Position numbers and translations under genes: made by a program. The notes beneath the pieces were generated by a model that was given only the letters and a program-made list of their open reading frames with translations, was not told where the DNA came from and searched no databases. Below are positions 7,991 through 17,012 of a stretch of 42,574 bases of DNA, piece after piece. The DNA is from Opitutales bacterium (lineage in GTDB: Bacteria > Verrucomicrobiota > Verrucomicrobiia > Opitutales > Oceanipulchritudinaceae). The stretch is taken from contig JAFGLA010000080.1 of the NCBI GenBank assembly GCA_016928295.1, forward strand, positions 1 through 42,574. The letters run 5' to 3'. Every line of letters begins with the position of its first letter. Positions within the stretch are counted from its first letter, which is position 1.

Positions 7991-9208
7991 CTACACGCGC
8001 GTCTTGGTCTTGTCGTAGCCCAACCACATCAGCTTTCGCCAAAGTTTTTCAAGCGGCCCCTGTCCAAAACGTCGCAGACACCAATGGGAAAACGCTACCT
8101 GAACAGCCAGCACGCCAAAGCCAGTCAGAAGACTCATCGTATGGCCGAAATAGTGGAACAGGCCCAGACAGCAGCCGTTGTAGAGTATAACTCCGGTAAG
8201 GCCCTGCGTGACATAGTTTGTGAGGCTCATCCTGCCGTACGGGATTAGAACACTAAACAGGCGCTCCCCTATCCTTGCCCGCCACAGCAGGATGAAAACG
8301 GCAACGATGAACAGCGTAAGACAAAGATCGCTCATCGGGGAGAAAAAGCTGTACATGGCCATTGTCAGCGATTCACGCCCCTCGAACATGCTCCAAATGT
8401 CGGACAGCATGATATGTAGCGGCAAGAAGAGTATCAGCGACACTGCGGCAATCGCTGCCCAGTTGCGCGAACTCATCTGCGTAAACGCGTTACGGCGAGC
8501 CGCAAGCATTCCCAATAGGAACAGTCCGGGAATGTGAAACATGCGACCGGCTTCCCAGGTCCATATGATGTTGGCTTTGAGTCCGTCGGTTAAATAAGCG
8601 CGAGAGAGCGCGAGGAAACTGTCTCCAGCCTGAGCGATTGCGAGGCTGCCCCAGTACGGCCATGACGCGTTATCCTGCGGAGTGATGTGCCCGGGGTCCA
8701 AAAGCGCGGCGACAAGGTGATACAAATCCCGAGGAAGAATGAGCAGAACAAGCGACAGAATGAAACACCACTTGTCCGATGCCTTGCGCAACACTACGAG
8801 CAGAAGGCCAAAGCTTGAATAAAAAATGAGCAAGTCGCCAGAATAGTAGGTGCTGTGCACAAGGCCGAACCCAAACAGTATGGCAAGACGCCAAACAAAG
8901 CGCCTGCCCATATCGTAGCCCTTGTCACGCATTCGCGAATACTGCACCCAGAAACTGAAGCCAAATAGCATCGAGAATATGGCATAAGACTTGCCGCCAA
9001 ATAGCAGGAAAAGCGTGCTCCAAACATGGGCATCCCAGTTTCGCAAAAAATCAACGGGCATGTCCGGCTGGGTGGAGAAATTATACTTCTCCACATTGTG
9101 CAGAAGCAGGATTCCCATTAGGGCAAAGCCACGCAGGGCGTCCACAACGTCTATGCGTCTGGACCTGTTCATTGGTGCTTGGGCGGGTTCGGGGACAGGC
9201 TCGCTCAT
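7991..9208 (-). CDS. DUF418-family polytopic membrane protein
   Basis: About 405 residues with roughly eight to ten hydrophobic segments. The opening RSRRIDVVDALRGFALMGILLLHNVE is the family's N-terminal signature, and the C-terminal GRMSLTNYVTQGLTGVILYNG with RRFGQGPLEKLWR is the DUF418 block. The inner-membrane family, related to YeiB, has no settled function; some members sit near transport or envelope genes. The start at 9208 (MSEPVPEPAQAP) is preferred because codons from the earlier in-frame ATG at 9307 are not conserved-looking. A third choice is MNRSRR twelve codons later. The gene is divergent from the mutarotase gene. Confidence 0.85.
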   Translation of the reverse strand: MSEPVPEPAQAPMNRSRRIDVVDALRGFALMGILLLHNVEKYNFSTQPDMPVDFLRNWDAHVWSTLFLLFGGKSYAIFSMLFGFSFWVQYSRMRDKGYDMGRRFVWRLAILFGFGLVHSTYYSGDLLIFYSSFGLLLVVLRKASDKWCFILSLVLLILPRDLYHLVAALLDPGHITPQDNASWPYWGSLAIAQAGDSFLALSRAYLTDGLKANIIWTWEAGRMFHIPGLFLLGMLAARRNAFTQMSSRNWAAIAAVSLILFLPLHIMLSDIWSMFEGRESLTMAMYSFFSPMSDLCLTLFIVAVFILLWRARIGERLFSVLIPYGRMSLTNYVTQGLTGVILYNGCCLGLFHYFGHTMSLLTGFGVLAVQVAFSHWCLRRFGQGPLEKLWRKLMWLGYDKTKTRV

Positions 9209-9377
9209 TGGGACATATTCTGCTGAAAAATGCTTATTTACGGCAAGGCCTTGCTGATTATCGGTAAAAACAACGATGCGAACGGACAAGACCATTCCGT
9301 TTGACACATAGGCAAGCCCAAGTCGAACGAAGCGTCAGACTTGCAAAACACAAGACCGGCGCTTTCATGGCCTGAGC

Positions 9378-10262
9378 ATGAAACTGAAGCTTCCCGCCAG
9401 CGCCCGTATTCACAAACACGAAACCCTCGGCTCCGTCCTAAGCCTGTCCACAAAGCACAGTAGTGCAGAAATCGCCCTGCACGGAGCCACGGTAATCTCA
9501 TTCGTCAACAAGGACCCCGAGAGCCGTCCGCTGTTCTGGCTATCTCCAAAGGCAAGCGGAGCGAGCGGCAAGGCTATCCGCGGCGGCGTGCCTCTTTGCG
9601 CCCCATGGTTCGGCCCTCATCCGACGGCATCCACCGCTCCCGCGCACGGCATTGTGCGCACTGGCGAATGGGAACTATTGCGCGTCGAGGAATGCGAAGA
9701 CGAATCGCAGTGCGCCACCTTCAGCATGGACTTGCCCAGAGACACGGGCAAGGGCTGGAACCACGATGCAAGGGCCGAATTTGTCGTCACAATCGGCAAG
9801 ACGCTCAAAATGGAACTGAGCATCCGCAACACGGGCAGCGAGCCGTTCATGCTATCCGAGGCGATGCACAACTACTTTGCAGTGAGCGACGTAAGAAATG
9901 TGAGCGTCGATGGCTTGGACAACTGTGAATATCTGGATTTCTCCGGCGACGGCAAACGCCACTCGCACGGGCTTGGGCCGCTCACTTTAAGCGGAGAGGC
10001 CGCGCACATGTTCTACACGGGAAAGCCAGTGAAGATAGTCGATAGGGAATGGGCGCGTGAAATCTCCATTCGCGGCTGGGGCGCGGCCTCCACCGTAGTC
10101 TGGAACCCTTGGGACAGGACAGCCTCCACAATGAGCGATGTCGGCGGGGAATGGCCTCGGTTCATATGCGTGGAAAACGCCAACATTCCCGACGTGTCCG
10201 TGCTACTGGCCCCAAACACAAGCCACCACATGGGAACGGAAATCGCCATAGCCGCCTTGTAG
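9378..10262 (+). CDS. D-hexose-6-phosphate mutarotase-like aldose epimerase (YeaD type)
   Basis: A 294-residue beta-sandwich mutarotase of the YeaD / glucose-6-phosphate 1-epimerase group. This group speeds interconversion of alpha and beta hexose 6-phosphates in the cytoplasm. Landmarks are FWLSPKA, RGGVPLCAPWFGPH, HGIVRTGEW (the usual HGFAR with conservative changes), SEAMHNYFAVSD containing the catalytic His region, VVWNPW, and SDVGGEWPRFICVENAN with the late catalytic Glu. There is no signal peptide. It stands alone on the plus strand, divergent from the DUF418 gene and convergent with rho, and a strong hairpin follows. Substrate preference cannot be read from the sequence. Confidence 0.88.
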   Translation: MKLKLPASARIHKHETLGSVLSLSTKHSSAEIALHGATVISFVNKDPESRPLFWLSPKASGASGKAIRGGVPLCAPWFGPHPTASTAPAHGIVRTGEWELLRVEECEDESQCATFSMDLPRDTGKGWNHDARAEFVVTIGKTLKMELSIRNTGSEPFMLSEAMHNYFAVSDVRNVSVDGLDNCEYLDFSGDGKRHSHGLGPLTLSGEAAHMFYTGKPVKIVDREWAREISIRGWGAASTVVWNPWDRTASTMSDVGGEWPRFICVENANIPDVSVLLAPNTSHHMGTEIAIAAL

Positions 10263-10329
10263 GGACTGAAGCAAATACAGCCAATGCGTATATCAACGGC
10301 AACAGGCCATTCATCAGTTTACCTCACAA

Positions 10330-10366
10330 AACGACCGTCCGAAGCACACTGGCCCGGACGGTCGTT
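10330..10366. terminator. Strong hairpin between convergent mutarotase and rho genes
   Basis: AACGACCGTCCG (10330-10341) and CGGACGGTCGTT (10355-10366) form a perfect 12-bp stem with a 13-base loop. On the minus strand it is followed by TTTTG, so it best serves as the rho terminator. On the plus strand the U run is missing, but the stem may still block readthrough. Confidence 0.7.
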
Positions 10367-10384
10367 CTGTAAGTAATGCTCTAA

Positions 10385-12856
10385 CTACCTATTCAGGCCC
10401 ATGAGGAACTCGATGTTCGTCTTGGTCTTCTTCACTCGCGTGATGAGCATTTCCATCGCGTCCGGTGAAGGTACGCCCTTCATCGCGCGGCGCAAACCAT
10501 AGACCTTCACAAGCTCCTCGGGATGGTAGAGCAGCTCCTCCTTGCGGGTGCCGGACTTTTCGAGATTGATGGCGGGGAAGATTCGCTTGTCCACCATCGC
10601 ACGGTCGAGAACAAGCTCCATGTTGCCCGTGCCCTTGAACTCCTCGAATATGACCTCGTCCATGCGGCTGCCCGTTTCGACAAGAGCCGTTCCCAGAATC
10701 GTCAGGCTTCCGCCGCCTTCGATATTGCGGGCCGAGCCGAAGAACCTCTTCGGCTTTTGAAGCGCCGTTGCTTCGACACCGCCGGAAAGAATCTTGCCGC
10801 TGTTCGCCGCGAGCGTGTTGTAGGCGCGGCCAAGGCGGGTGATGGAGTCTAGCAGAATGATGACGTGCCGCCCTATTTCCACCATGCGGCGGGCCTTCTC
10901 GATGACCATTTCCGCCGCGTGGACGTGGCTCTCGGCGTTCTCGTCGAAAGTCGATGCGATGACCTCGCCCTTGGTAATCTGGCGGCGAAAATCGGTGACT
11001 TCCTCGGGGCGCTCGTCAACGAGCAGGATAATAAGATGCGCCTCGGGGTTGTTCTTCATCACAGCGTTGGCGATGCCCTGCTGGAGAATCGTCTTGCCCG
11101 TGCGCGGCGGGGCCACAATCAGGCCGCGCTGCCCTTTGCCGACCGGCGTAAGAAGGTCCACAACGCGCATCGAAACGTTGTCCCACTTCACCTCCGGCCC
11201 TGTCTCAAGAAGCAGGCGCTCGGTGGGATAATAGGGCGTAAGGTCTTCAAACGGGGTGACCTGAAGGTTTTCCATCGGTTCTTTGCCCATCACGCTCTCA
11301 ACACGCAACACAATGGGGCAATTTTCCTTGTTGCCGTCCCTGGTCAGCTCCTTGCGCGGCGGCTGGACCTGAGCCTTGACGATGCAACCCCTCTTTAGCC
11401 CGTAGCGGCGCATCAGAACGCGCGGGACAAAGCTGCACAAGGGACGCACGCGGTAGTTCTCGTGCTGATACACGAGCAGGCCGTAGCCGTCGGGCGTAGT
11501 CTCGACAATGCCCTCGACCATTATCGAACGCTTTGCCTCCCAGGCGGCGTTAAGCACCTGTTCCACAATCTGCGGGCGAACGGGCATCCCGTCCACGGGG
11601 GACTGGAACTCTTCACGGCAGCGGGTGATAAGCCCATGCAGATTCATCGTGAGAAGCTCGATAATGTCCAGAGGCTCTCCACCCGAAGCGTGTTCGGCGG
11701 CAAGGGCGTTCATAGCCTCTATATCGCGCAACAGCTCGTAATCTGGCAGATCCCCGACCTCGATTGTAATAGCCTCTTCGCGCCCGTAATAGTCGCCCCT
11801 CTGGGGCTGCGGAGCACGGCGCTGATAGCCCTGCGGAGCGTATCCACCGCCCTGCTGGCCCTGCTGCTGGGGACGGGCGTGATTCTGATAACCCCCGCCC
11901 TGCTGCTGAGGCCCCTTGTTGCCCTTCAGCTTCTGCTTGAACTTCTGCTTTTTATTCTGGCGCCTGTCGTCAAACTGGTTGCGCCCGTGTTGGGCGTTGC
12001 GGTCGTACTGCTGGCGGGAGTCGTCGCCACGCTGCCCCTGCTGGGGGCCGCGGCCCTGCTGCCGTTGGGAATCGTCCGAGCTGCGGGACTGGTCGCGTTC
12101 GTCATCGCGTTCACCGGACGAATCGCCGTCGTTATCACGATCGTCGTTCTGAGAACGATCGTCATCATCGCGCGAAGAATCCGAATCGCGATCATCTCGT
12201 TCGTCATCGTCGCGGTCGTATTCATCGCCCCTTCCACGATCTCCTTCGTCGGAGTAACCCCTGTCTTCGCCGTCGTTGTCCCGATCGTTGTTCCGGGAAC
12301 GGTCGTCATCGTCGCGCGAATACCTTTCCTCGCGAGCCCTGTCGCCACTGGAAACGGAATCGGACATGCGGGCCATGCGACGCTCGCGGCGGCGCTCCTG
12401 CGCCTTGCGCCCAGGCTCATCATCGGCGGACTCATCGCTTCTGGAACGGCTTGATTCGGCTCCTGCGCTTTCGCGCGGCTTGAAGTCTTCATCGTCCGTC
12501 GAATAGCGAGTCGGCACCTCTGCCTCGGGAGCGGCCCTGCGCGGGATGCTTATGGAAGGGGCCGACAATTCGTCGCTCAGCTCCGCATGGTGCACGGGCT
12601 TGCGCTCCTTGACAGGCTCCGCCACCGGCGCTTCCAAAGAAACAGCCTCATCGGCAGCCTTGCGTCCGCGCGGCGCTCTGGTCCTCTTTTTTGGTTCCTC
12701 GCTAGGCTCAAGCAAAATGGGCATGGAATCCTCCGGCTTCTTTCGCGGGCTTCGACGGGCATTGCGCTTCGCCTTCACGGGAGTCTTGCCCTCCGATGCC
12801 TCGCTGACAATGGATTCCATTTCGAGCGTTCGGTTGTCTTCGTTATTATCGCTCAT
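10385..12856 (-). CDS. rho: Transcription termination factor Rho with a long disordered N-terminal extension
   Basis: 823 residues, about twice the usual 420. Residues 1-365 are low-complexity: a Lys/Arg/Pro-rich start, an Asp/Arg/Ser-rich core (about 170-260) and a Gln/Gly/Asn/Tyr-rich stretch (about 262-356). The Rho body follows. A helical segment spans about 370-440, the RNA-binding cold-shock-like domain opens [15 protein letters not shown] (about 448-530), and the hexameric RNA helicase ATPase follows. Walker A is APPRTGKT (582-589) and Walker B is [17 protein letters not shown]. The Q- and R-loop region [20 protein letters not shown] is intact, so the enzyme should be active. Two copies of a 21-residue unit lie at 180-200 and 228-248. 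The gene follows coaE by 120 bases. Similar insertions occur in Rho of other phyla, where they affect RNA binding or condensation. Confidence 0.97.
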   Translation of the reverse strand: MSDNNEDNRTLEMESIVSEASEGKTPVKAKRNARRSPRKKPEDSMPILLEPSEEPKKRTRAPRGRKAADEAVSLEAPVAEPVKERKPVHHAELSDELSAPSISIPRRAAPEAEVPTRYSTDDEDFKPRESAGAESSRSRSDESADDEPGRKAQERRRERRMARMSDSVSSGDRAREERYSRDDDDRSRNNDRDNDGEDRGYSDEGDRGRGDEYDRDDDERDDRDSDSSRDDDDRSQNDDRDNDGDSSGERDDERDQSRSSDDSQRQQGRGPQQGQRGDDSRQQYDRNAQHGRNQFDDRRQNKKQKFKQKLKGNKGPQQQGGGYQNHARPQQQGQQGGGYAPQGYQRRAPQPQRGDYYGREEAITIEVGDLPDYELLRDIEAMNALAAEHASGGEPLDIIELLTMNLHGLITRCREEFQSPVDGMPVRPQIVEQVLNAAWEAKRSIMVEGIVETTPDGYGLLVYQHENYRVRPLCSFVPRVLMRRYGLKRGCIVKAQVQPPRKELTRDGNKENCPIVLRVESVMGKEPMENLQVTPFEDLTPYYPTERLLLETGPEVKWDNVSMRVVDLLTPVGKGQRGLIVAPPRTGKTILQQGIANAVMKNNPEAHLIILLVDERPEEVTDFRRQITKGEVIASTFDENAESHVHAAEMVIEKARRMVEIGRHVIILLDSITRLGRAYNTLAANSGKILSGGVEATALQKPKRFFGSARNIEGGGSLTILGTALVETGSRMDEVIFEEFKGTGNMELVLDRAMVDKRIFPAINLEKSGTRKEELLYHPEELVKVYGLRRAMKGVPSPDAMEMLITRVKKTKTNIEFLMGLNR
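12113..12175 (-). repeat. Internal direct repeat in rho, unit 2
   Basis: Encodes [21 protein letters not shown], Rho residues 228-248. It matches the unit at 12257-12319 at both protein and DNA level, consistent with a tandem duplication inside the disordered region. Confidence 0.8.
12257..12319 (-). repeat. Internal direct repeat in rho, unit 1
   Basis: Encodes [21 protein letters not shown], Rho residues 180-200. The partner is at 12113-12175, and the intervening 27 residues are also Asp/Arg-rich. Confidence 0.8.
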
Positions 12857-12976
12857 AGCTCTGTCTATTAGTGGACAAACGGCACAATAAAAGGATACGG
12901 AAACAATCCGTGGCCGTGAAAAATAAAAAAATACCTGTGGGGTTAATTCAGGGGCGGTATTGGTAACAACGCGGCA

Positions 12977-13561
12977 TCAGACGCGACATCGCATGATTTT
13001 GCCGATTATTTCAGCCACTTGAGCCTGGGCGAACGCCGCGCTTCCATCGTTGGAAATCACATAATCCGCCCTCTGCTCCTTTTCCCGCAACGGAAGCTGC
13101 CTTGCCATGCGGGCCAACGCCTCGCTCTTGCCGAACCCGCGTACCGCGAGCCGCTCGATCTGCGTCGTCTGGCTTGCTGTTACACAAACGTTCAGATTAA
13201 AGAGCTTTTCAAGATTTTTTTCAAATAGAAGCGGTATTTCAACAATCACGGGCCTGTTTTCGCCCTCAGCCGTATCCTGCCACGCAGCCCTGACCTTTGG
13301 ATGAATCAGGCTTTCCAAAGAGCGAAGAGCATCAACGTCGCCAAACACGCGCTTTGCAATCGCGGCCCTGTCAACTTTGCCTTCGGCATCGAACACGGCC
13401 ACTCCAAACAGCTTGCGCAGCCCTGCGGCGACCTCGGCATCGCGGCTTAGTAGCTCGCGGGTGATGGCGTCCGTCTCAACGGTCTTCCAGCCATGCGCGG
13501 CAAAGCAGGAAAGAATGAAACTCTTTCCGCAGCCCATGCCTCCTGTAAGCCCCAACCTCAT
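12977..13561 (-). CDS. coaE: Dephospho-CoA kinase
   Basis: A 194-residue P-loop kinase that phosphorylates the ribose 3'-hydroxyl of dephospho-CoA, the last step of coenzyme A synthesis. The P-loop is GGMGCGKS (7-14). ETDAITRELL follows with the Asp that positions substrate, then IHPKVRAAW, VEIPLLFEKNLEKLFN and the lid region RLAVRGFGKSEALARMARQLP. All are standard CoaE blocks, and the length is normal. It lies upstream of rho on the same strand with a 120-base AT-rich gap. The minus strand there shows a U-rich run (TATTTTTTTATTTTTC), so a partial terminator or a separate rho promoter is possible. Confidence 0.95.
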   Translation of the reverse strand: MRLGLTGGMGCGKSFILSCFAAHGWKTVETDAITRELLSRDAEVAAGLRKLFGVAVFDAEGKVDRAAIAKRVFGDVDALRSLESLIHPKVRAAWQDTAEGENRPVIVEIPLLFEKNLEKLFNLNVCVTASQTTQIERLAVRGFGKSEALARMARQLPLREKEQRADYVISNDGSAAFAQAQVAEIIGKIMRCRV

Positions 13562-13624
13562 GTGAATGCAACGATAAGTGTTTTACAGCGATACACAAAC
13601 GACTTTTTCGATACAAGCCCGCGT

Positions 13625-14842
13625 TCAACCCTCAACTTCAAGATCCGGCACCCGGCTGAACGCGATGCGCGGCGGCCCCTCCTCCACGGCCCCCATCGCG
13701 CAGCCAAAATACACGCTGTTTTTGCCCAGCTTGCGCGTTATCCCGTCCAGAGCCGCGCTCAACTGGTCCCGCCTTCGTTCGTCCATGTCAAAAAGCGAAG
13801 CAGTGCAGTCCGAAAATGGCGTCAATTCGCACAATATAGCCGCGCAGTATGAGGGATGGCGAAACGTGCGCCGACTCCGCGCCCATAGTTGGCACAGAGC
13901 CTCGATGAACGCTTGCGTGTCTCGCGTGGGCGGGATGGAAATGCACTCATCAAGCGGCGCCTCGTCAAAAAAGCGCACCTGAAGCAACAGCTTCGAGGCA
14001 AGATAGCCCTCCGCACGCAAGCGCACGGCCGCCCTTTGCAAAAGGCGGAACGACGCGGCGCGGACGCCCTCGCGATTGCGCAATTCAGGCGGCAGAACGC
14101 GAGAGTGCCCGATCTGCGAACGCCTGGTCACAATCGACGGAACCTCGTGCCCGTGGAGCTGAAGGTAGAAACGCTCGCCGAACACCCCGCCCCAGATTAC
14201 GCGCATGTGCTCCATAGGCAGCGCGCAGAGCTGCTCCACACTGTGAATGCCGCTCTGGTTAAGGCGCAGCTCCATGCGTTTGCCGATGCCGCAAATGTCC
14301 CTCAGCTTCATGCCGTAGAGGGCCTGCGGCAAGTCCTCCTGACGCAACATTACGAGGCCGTCCGGCTTGCGCATATCCGTGGCCACCTTGGCCAGCCACT
14401 GGTTGGGCGCAATACCTATCGAACAGCGCAAAACGGGAGAGTATTCAGCAAGGCGGGCCTTAATTTTGCGCGCTACTTCCAACGCTCGCTCCGGCTCGCG
14501 CCAATGGCCAGTAAGGGGGCATTCCCACTCGTCTATGCTCCAGACCTTCTCCACATGCATGCATTCCTCGGTCATTTCGACCAGCTTGTGATGAATGCGC
14601 ACGTATTCGTCGGGACGGCTCTTAACGATGGCAATGTCCGGACAGATGCGGCGCGCCTCCTCCACGCTGCACCCCACCCGCACTCCGCACTTCTTCGCCG
14701 CATGATTGGCCGCTATGCAACAGCCGCTACGAACCAGCACGGGAGTCACCGCCACGGGCCGTCCGCGCAACTCTGGCTGAAGATGCTGCTCGCAAGAGGC
14801 GAAGTAGCCATTCATGTCCATAAATAGAGAACGAAGCTGCAT
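13625..14842 (-). CDS. Y-family DNA polymerase (DinB/UmuC superfamily)
   Basis: 405 residues from the start at 14842. The palm motif LFMDMNGYFASCEQ carries the first catalytic Asp. WSIDEWECPL is the SIDE motif with the second Asp-Glu pair (canonical form SIDEAFLD). CSIGIAPNQWLAKVATDMRKPDG follows, then the helix-hairpin-helix DICGIGKRMELRLNQSG. The little-finger region (SQIGHSRVLPPELRN) differs from typical DinB, and the protein ends PRIAFSRVPDLEVEG. The family copies damaged DNA at the cost of fidelity. No UmuD-like gene is nearby. An upstream in-frame ATG at 14950 would add 36 residues unlike the family and overlap the divergent gene. It faces away from the 3-methyladenine glycosylase gene across an 88-base shared regulatory gap. 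Confidence 0.87.
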   Translation of the reverse strand: MQLRSLFMDMNGYFASCEQHLQPELRGRPVAVTPVLVRSGCCIAANHAAKKCGVRVGCSVEEARRICPDIAIVKSRPDEYVRIHHKLVEMTEECMHVEKVWSIDEWECPLTGHWREPERALEVARKIKARLAEYSPVLRCSIGIAPNQWLAKVATDMRKPDGLVMLRQEDLPQALYGMKLRDICGIGKRMELRLNQSGIHSVEQLCALPMEHMRVIWGGVFGERFYLQLHGHEVPSIVTRRSQIGHSRVLPPELRNREGVRAASFRLLQRAAVRLRAEGYLASKLLLQVRFFDEAPLDECISIPPTRDTQAFIEALCQLWARSRRTFRHPSYCAAILCELTPFSDCTASLFDMDERRRDQLSAALDGITRKLGKNSVYFGCAMGAVEEGPPRIAFSRVPDLEVEG

Positions 14843-14930
14843 TGGGGTTAGGTGAACATAAGAACAGTTGCATTTCTTTCCACTCCATGCAAGCATTAGG
14901 ACACAAAATCTGCTACCCTTGCGCACTGTA

Positions 14931-15518
14931 ATGCAAGTACAAGCCCGCAACGCTCTGCCCCTTAGCTTCTTTCAGCGCCCGACTTTGGAACTTTGCCGCG
15001 AACTTCTCGGGAAAAACCTCTGCCGCATGAGAGGGGGCGAACTGCTGCGCCTGCCAATTACGGAGGTCGAGGCTTACGACGGCCCCGAAGACCTGGCAAG
15101 CCACGCTTCAAGAGGCAGGACTGCACGCAACAGCGTGATGTTTGAAGCAGGCGGCCTCTGGTATGTGTATCTCTGTTACGGGGTTCACTGGATGCTGAAC
15201 ATCGTCACCGGGGACAAGGATTACCCGAGCGCAATCCTCATCCGCGGGGCGGGCGAAGCGAACGGCCCGGGCAAAGTGACCAAGGAGCTGGGCATAAAGG
15301 CTGACTTCAACAAACGCCCCGCCATTCCAGCCACGGGCCTGTGGATGGAAGACGCGGGCCTGCATGTAGAGGAGCATCAGGTAAAGACATGCCCCCGCGT
15401 GGGCGTAGGCTACGCAGGCCCAATATGGGCTGAAAAGCCGTACCGCTTCATATGGACTCCCGACGCGCCCAAGCCGCGCCGCGGAACGACGGGCATGGGT
15501 AGCGTGACAAGAAAGTAG
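14931..15518 (+). CDS. 3-methyladenine DNA glycosylase (AAG/MPG family)
   Basis: A 195-residue AAG-family glycosylase that excises alkylated purines. The active-site block TEVEAYDGPEDLASHASRG contains the water-activating Glu (E47), Tyr (Y49) and His (H58) equivalents of human AAG. It is followed by RNSVMFEAGGLWYVYLCYGVHWMLNIV and the RGAGEANGPGKVTKELGI loop, all typical. The start at 14931 is chosen because it gives the family's N-terminus (LPLSFFQRPTLELCRELLGK). The in-frame ATG at 14868 would add 21 unlikely residues. It ends 12 bases before the convergent alpha-galactosidase stop. The divergent neighbour is a translesion polymerase, suggesting a small DNA-damage module. Confidence 0.93.
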   Translation: MQVQARNALPLSFFQRPTLELCRELLGKNLCRMRGGELLRLPITEVEAYDGPEDLASHASRGRTARNSVMFEAGGLWYVYLCYGVHWMLNIVTGDKDYPSAILIRGAGEANGPGKVTKELGIKADFNKRPAIPATGLWMEDAGLHVEEHQVKTCPRVGVGYAGPIWAEKPYRFIWTPDAPKPRRGTTGMGSVTRK

Positions 15519-15530
15519 AGACGGGCAACG

Positions 15531-16970
15531 CTACCTGCTCTCGATACGGACTAGACGCGCCCCATGGTGATTCACCGAGAGGCTGATTTCGCCCTTGGAG
15601 AGATCCACGCTTTCGCCCGTCCAAACGTCCGCGGCCTGCACCGCGCCCGAAAGACCCAGAGCGTCGAGACTCATGCTGAACAGCTTCGGCGCTATCTTTT
15701 CCGCCTTCGGGTCTATCTTAACATTTGCGCCGTACTGCTTTGCCGCCTCCTTCTCCTCCGCTGTCGGCTCCGGCGCGTTGAACACGGCCAGATAAACTGC
15801 GCCCGTCGCGGGGTCTTTAGCCACCCATGCCCTCCAAGGTGCCTCGCACACCAGAGGACGATTGTCCACGCTGTGCTGATTAACGCGAATTACGCCGTCG
15901 TTTGTCAGCAGGGCAAGAGTTTCGGCGTCCATTTTGGACATGTCGGCCCCGAGCATCAGAGGACTGCGCGCAATGCTCCAAAGCGTCATGAGCGACACAG
16001 CCTCATCGCTTGTAAAGTTGCTCTTTCGACTGCCCAGAGCCAGCACGCCAAGCGGCAACATGTCCGCGTCCGGCCAAGCCCCGGAAGTGCGGAACTCGTT
16101 CCAGTTCTCCAGCCGTGCGAACTGGTCGTACAAGGCCCCGTAGCTGTCCCAAAAGTCATCGCTTATGCGCCAGAGATTCGCGTGCCTGCGCACATGCTCC
16201 GCCCCCGAAAGAGCCGTTTCGCCCGGGGAAAGGGACAGGACAATGGCGCGCCCGGTCTTGTCGATAGCCTTGCGCACGGCCTCGATCTCCGGCTCGTTGT
16301 CGTGATAGGGCCGCGCTATGTCGTCCACCTTCACGTAGTCCACGCCCCACTCTGCCAGCAGCGCAAACACGGAGTCGTAATACGCCTGAGCGCCCGGCTT
16401 ACTCATATCCACGCCCCACATGTCGGGGTTCCACGCGCAAGGGCGGTCAAGGTCAGCAATATCCTGCGCGTGATACGGAGTGCCAAAGATTGGCAGGTTC
16501 TTCTCCACCGCCTTGCGAGGGATGCCGCGCATGAGGTGGACGCCAAACTTCAGCCCCTTGCCGTGCACGTAGTCGGCAAGAGCCTTGAACCCGGCTCCGC
16601 CCTCCGAGGACGGGAAACGGTTCGGTGCGGGCTGAAGGCGGCCAAAGCCGTCCATTGCCAGCTCCACATCCGCGTTGTAACCGAAATCGACCGCGCCCGG
16701 CTCATACCACTGTATGTCCACAACGACGTATTCCCAGCCGTGGGCCTTGAGATTTTCGGCCATGTAGTCGGCTGCGAAACGCGCCTGCGCCTCGGTGACG
16801 GTGGTTGCGAAACAGTCCCAACTGTTCCAGCCCATGGGCGGAGTCTGTGCCCATGACAGAAATTCAAGATTATCGGCTCCCGAACGGGACGCCAGAGATG
16901 CGGAGGGGGTCAAGCTCATCGTGGCAATGGTTGATATACAAACAATATGACTGATAAATGAACGAGGCAT
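15531..16970 (-). CDS. Secreted alpha-galactosidase, glycoside hydrolase family 27
   Basis: 479 residues. The N-terminus (MPRSFISHIVCISTIATMSL) looks like a Sec signal peptide with cleavage near ASLA. The barrel starts TPPMGWNSWDCF, the GH27 hallmark. The nucleophile is Asp216 in DYVKVDDI and the acid/base is Asp272 in WRISDDFWDS, by alignment with the human enzyme. A C-terminal antiparallel beta domain spans about residues 385-479. The family removes terminal alpha-galactose from oligosaccharides or glycoproteins; some members prefer alpha-N-acetylgalactosamine or beta-arabinose, so specificity is open. It is probably periplasmic or exported. It stands alone and is not obviously tied to the polysaccharide genes that follow. 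Confidence 0.93.
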   Translation of the reverse strand: MPRSFISHIVCISTIATMSLTPSASLASRSGADNLEFLSWAQTPPMGWNSWDCFATTVTEAQARFAADYMAENLKAHGWEYVVVDIQWYEPGAVDFGYNADVELAMDGFGRLQPAPNRFPSSEGGAGFKALADYVHGKGLKFGVHLMRGIPRKAVEKNLPIFGTPYHAQDIADLDRPCAWNPDMWGVDMSKPGAQAYYDSVFALLAEWGVDYVKVDDIARPYHDNEPEIEAVRKAIDKTGRAIVLSLSPGETALSGAEHVRRHANLWRISDDFWDSYGALYDQFARLENWNEFRTSGAWPDADMLPLGVLALGSRKSNFTSDEAVSLMTLWSIARSPLMLGADMSKMDAETLALLTNDGVIRVNQHSVDNRPLVCEAPWRAWVAKDPATGAVYLAVFNAPEPTAEEKEAAKQYGANVKIDPKAEKIAPKLFSMSLDALGLSGAVQAADVWTGESVDLSKGEISLSVNHHGARLVRIESR

Positions 16971-17012
16971 AGCAAGGGTGATTGAAATAATGTGGGGTTG
17001 CGTGAAACCTAT

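Noticed and set aside
9301-9306. Perfect TTGACA upstream of the mutarotase gene
   Set aside because: No acceptable -10 lies 15-19 bases downstream, so I do not call a promoter.
11462-12454. 330-codon hydrophobic open frame on the plus strand inside rho
   Set aside because: It is antisense to the low-complexity Asp/Arg codons of Rho, whose complement reads as Ile/Val/Ala. Its apparent membrane segments follow from that composition.
15564-16856. 430-codon plus-strand open frame inside the alpha-galactosidase gene
   Set aside because: Antisense to a complete GH27 enzyme with both catalytic residues.
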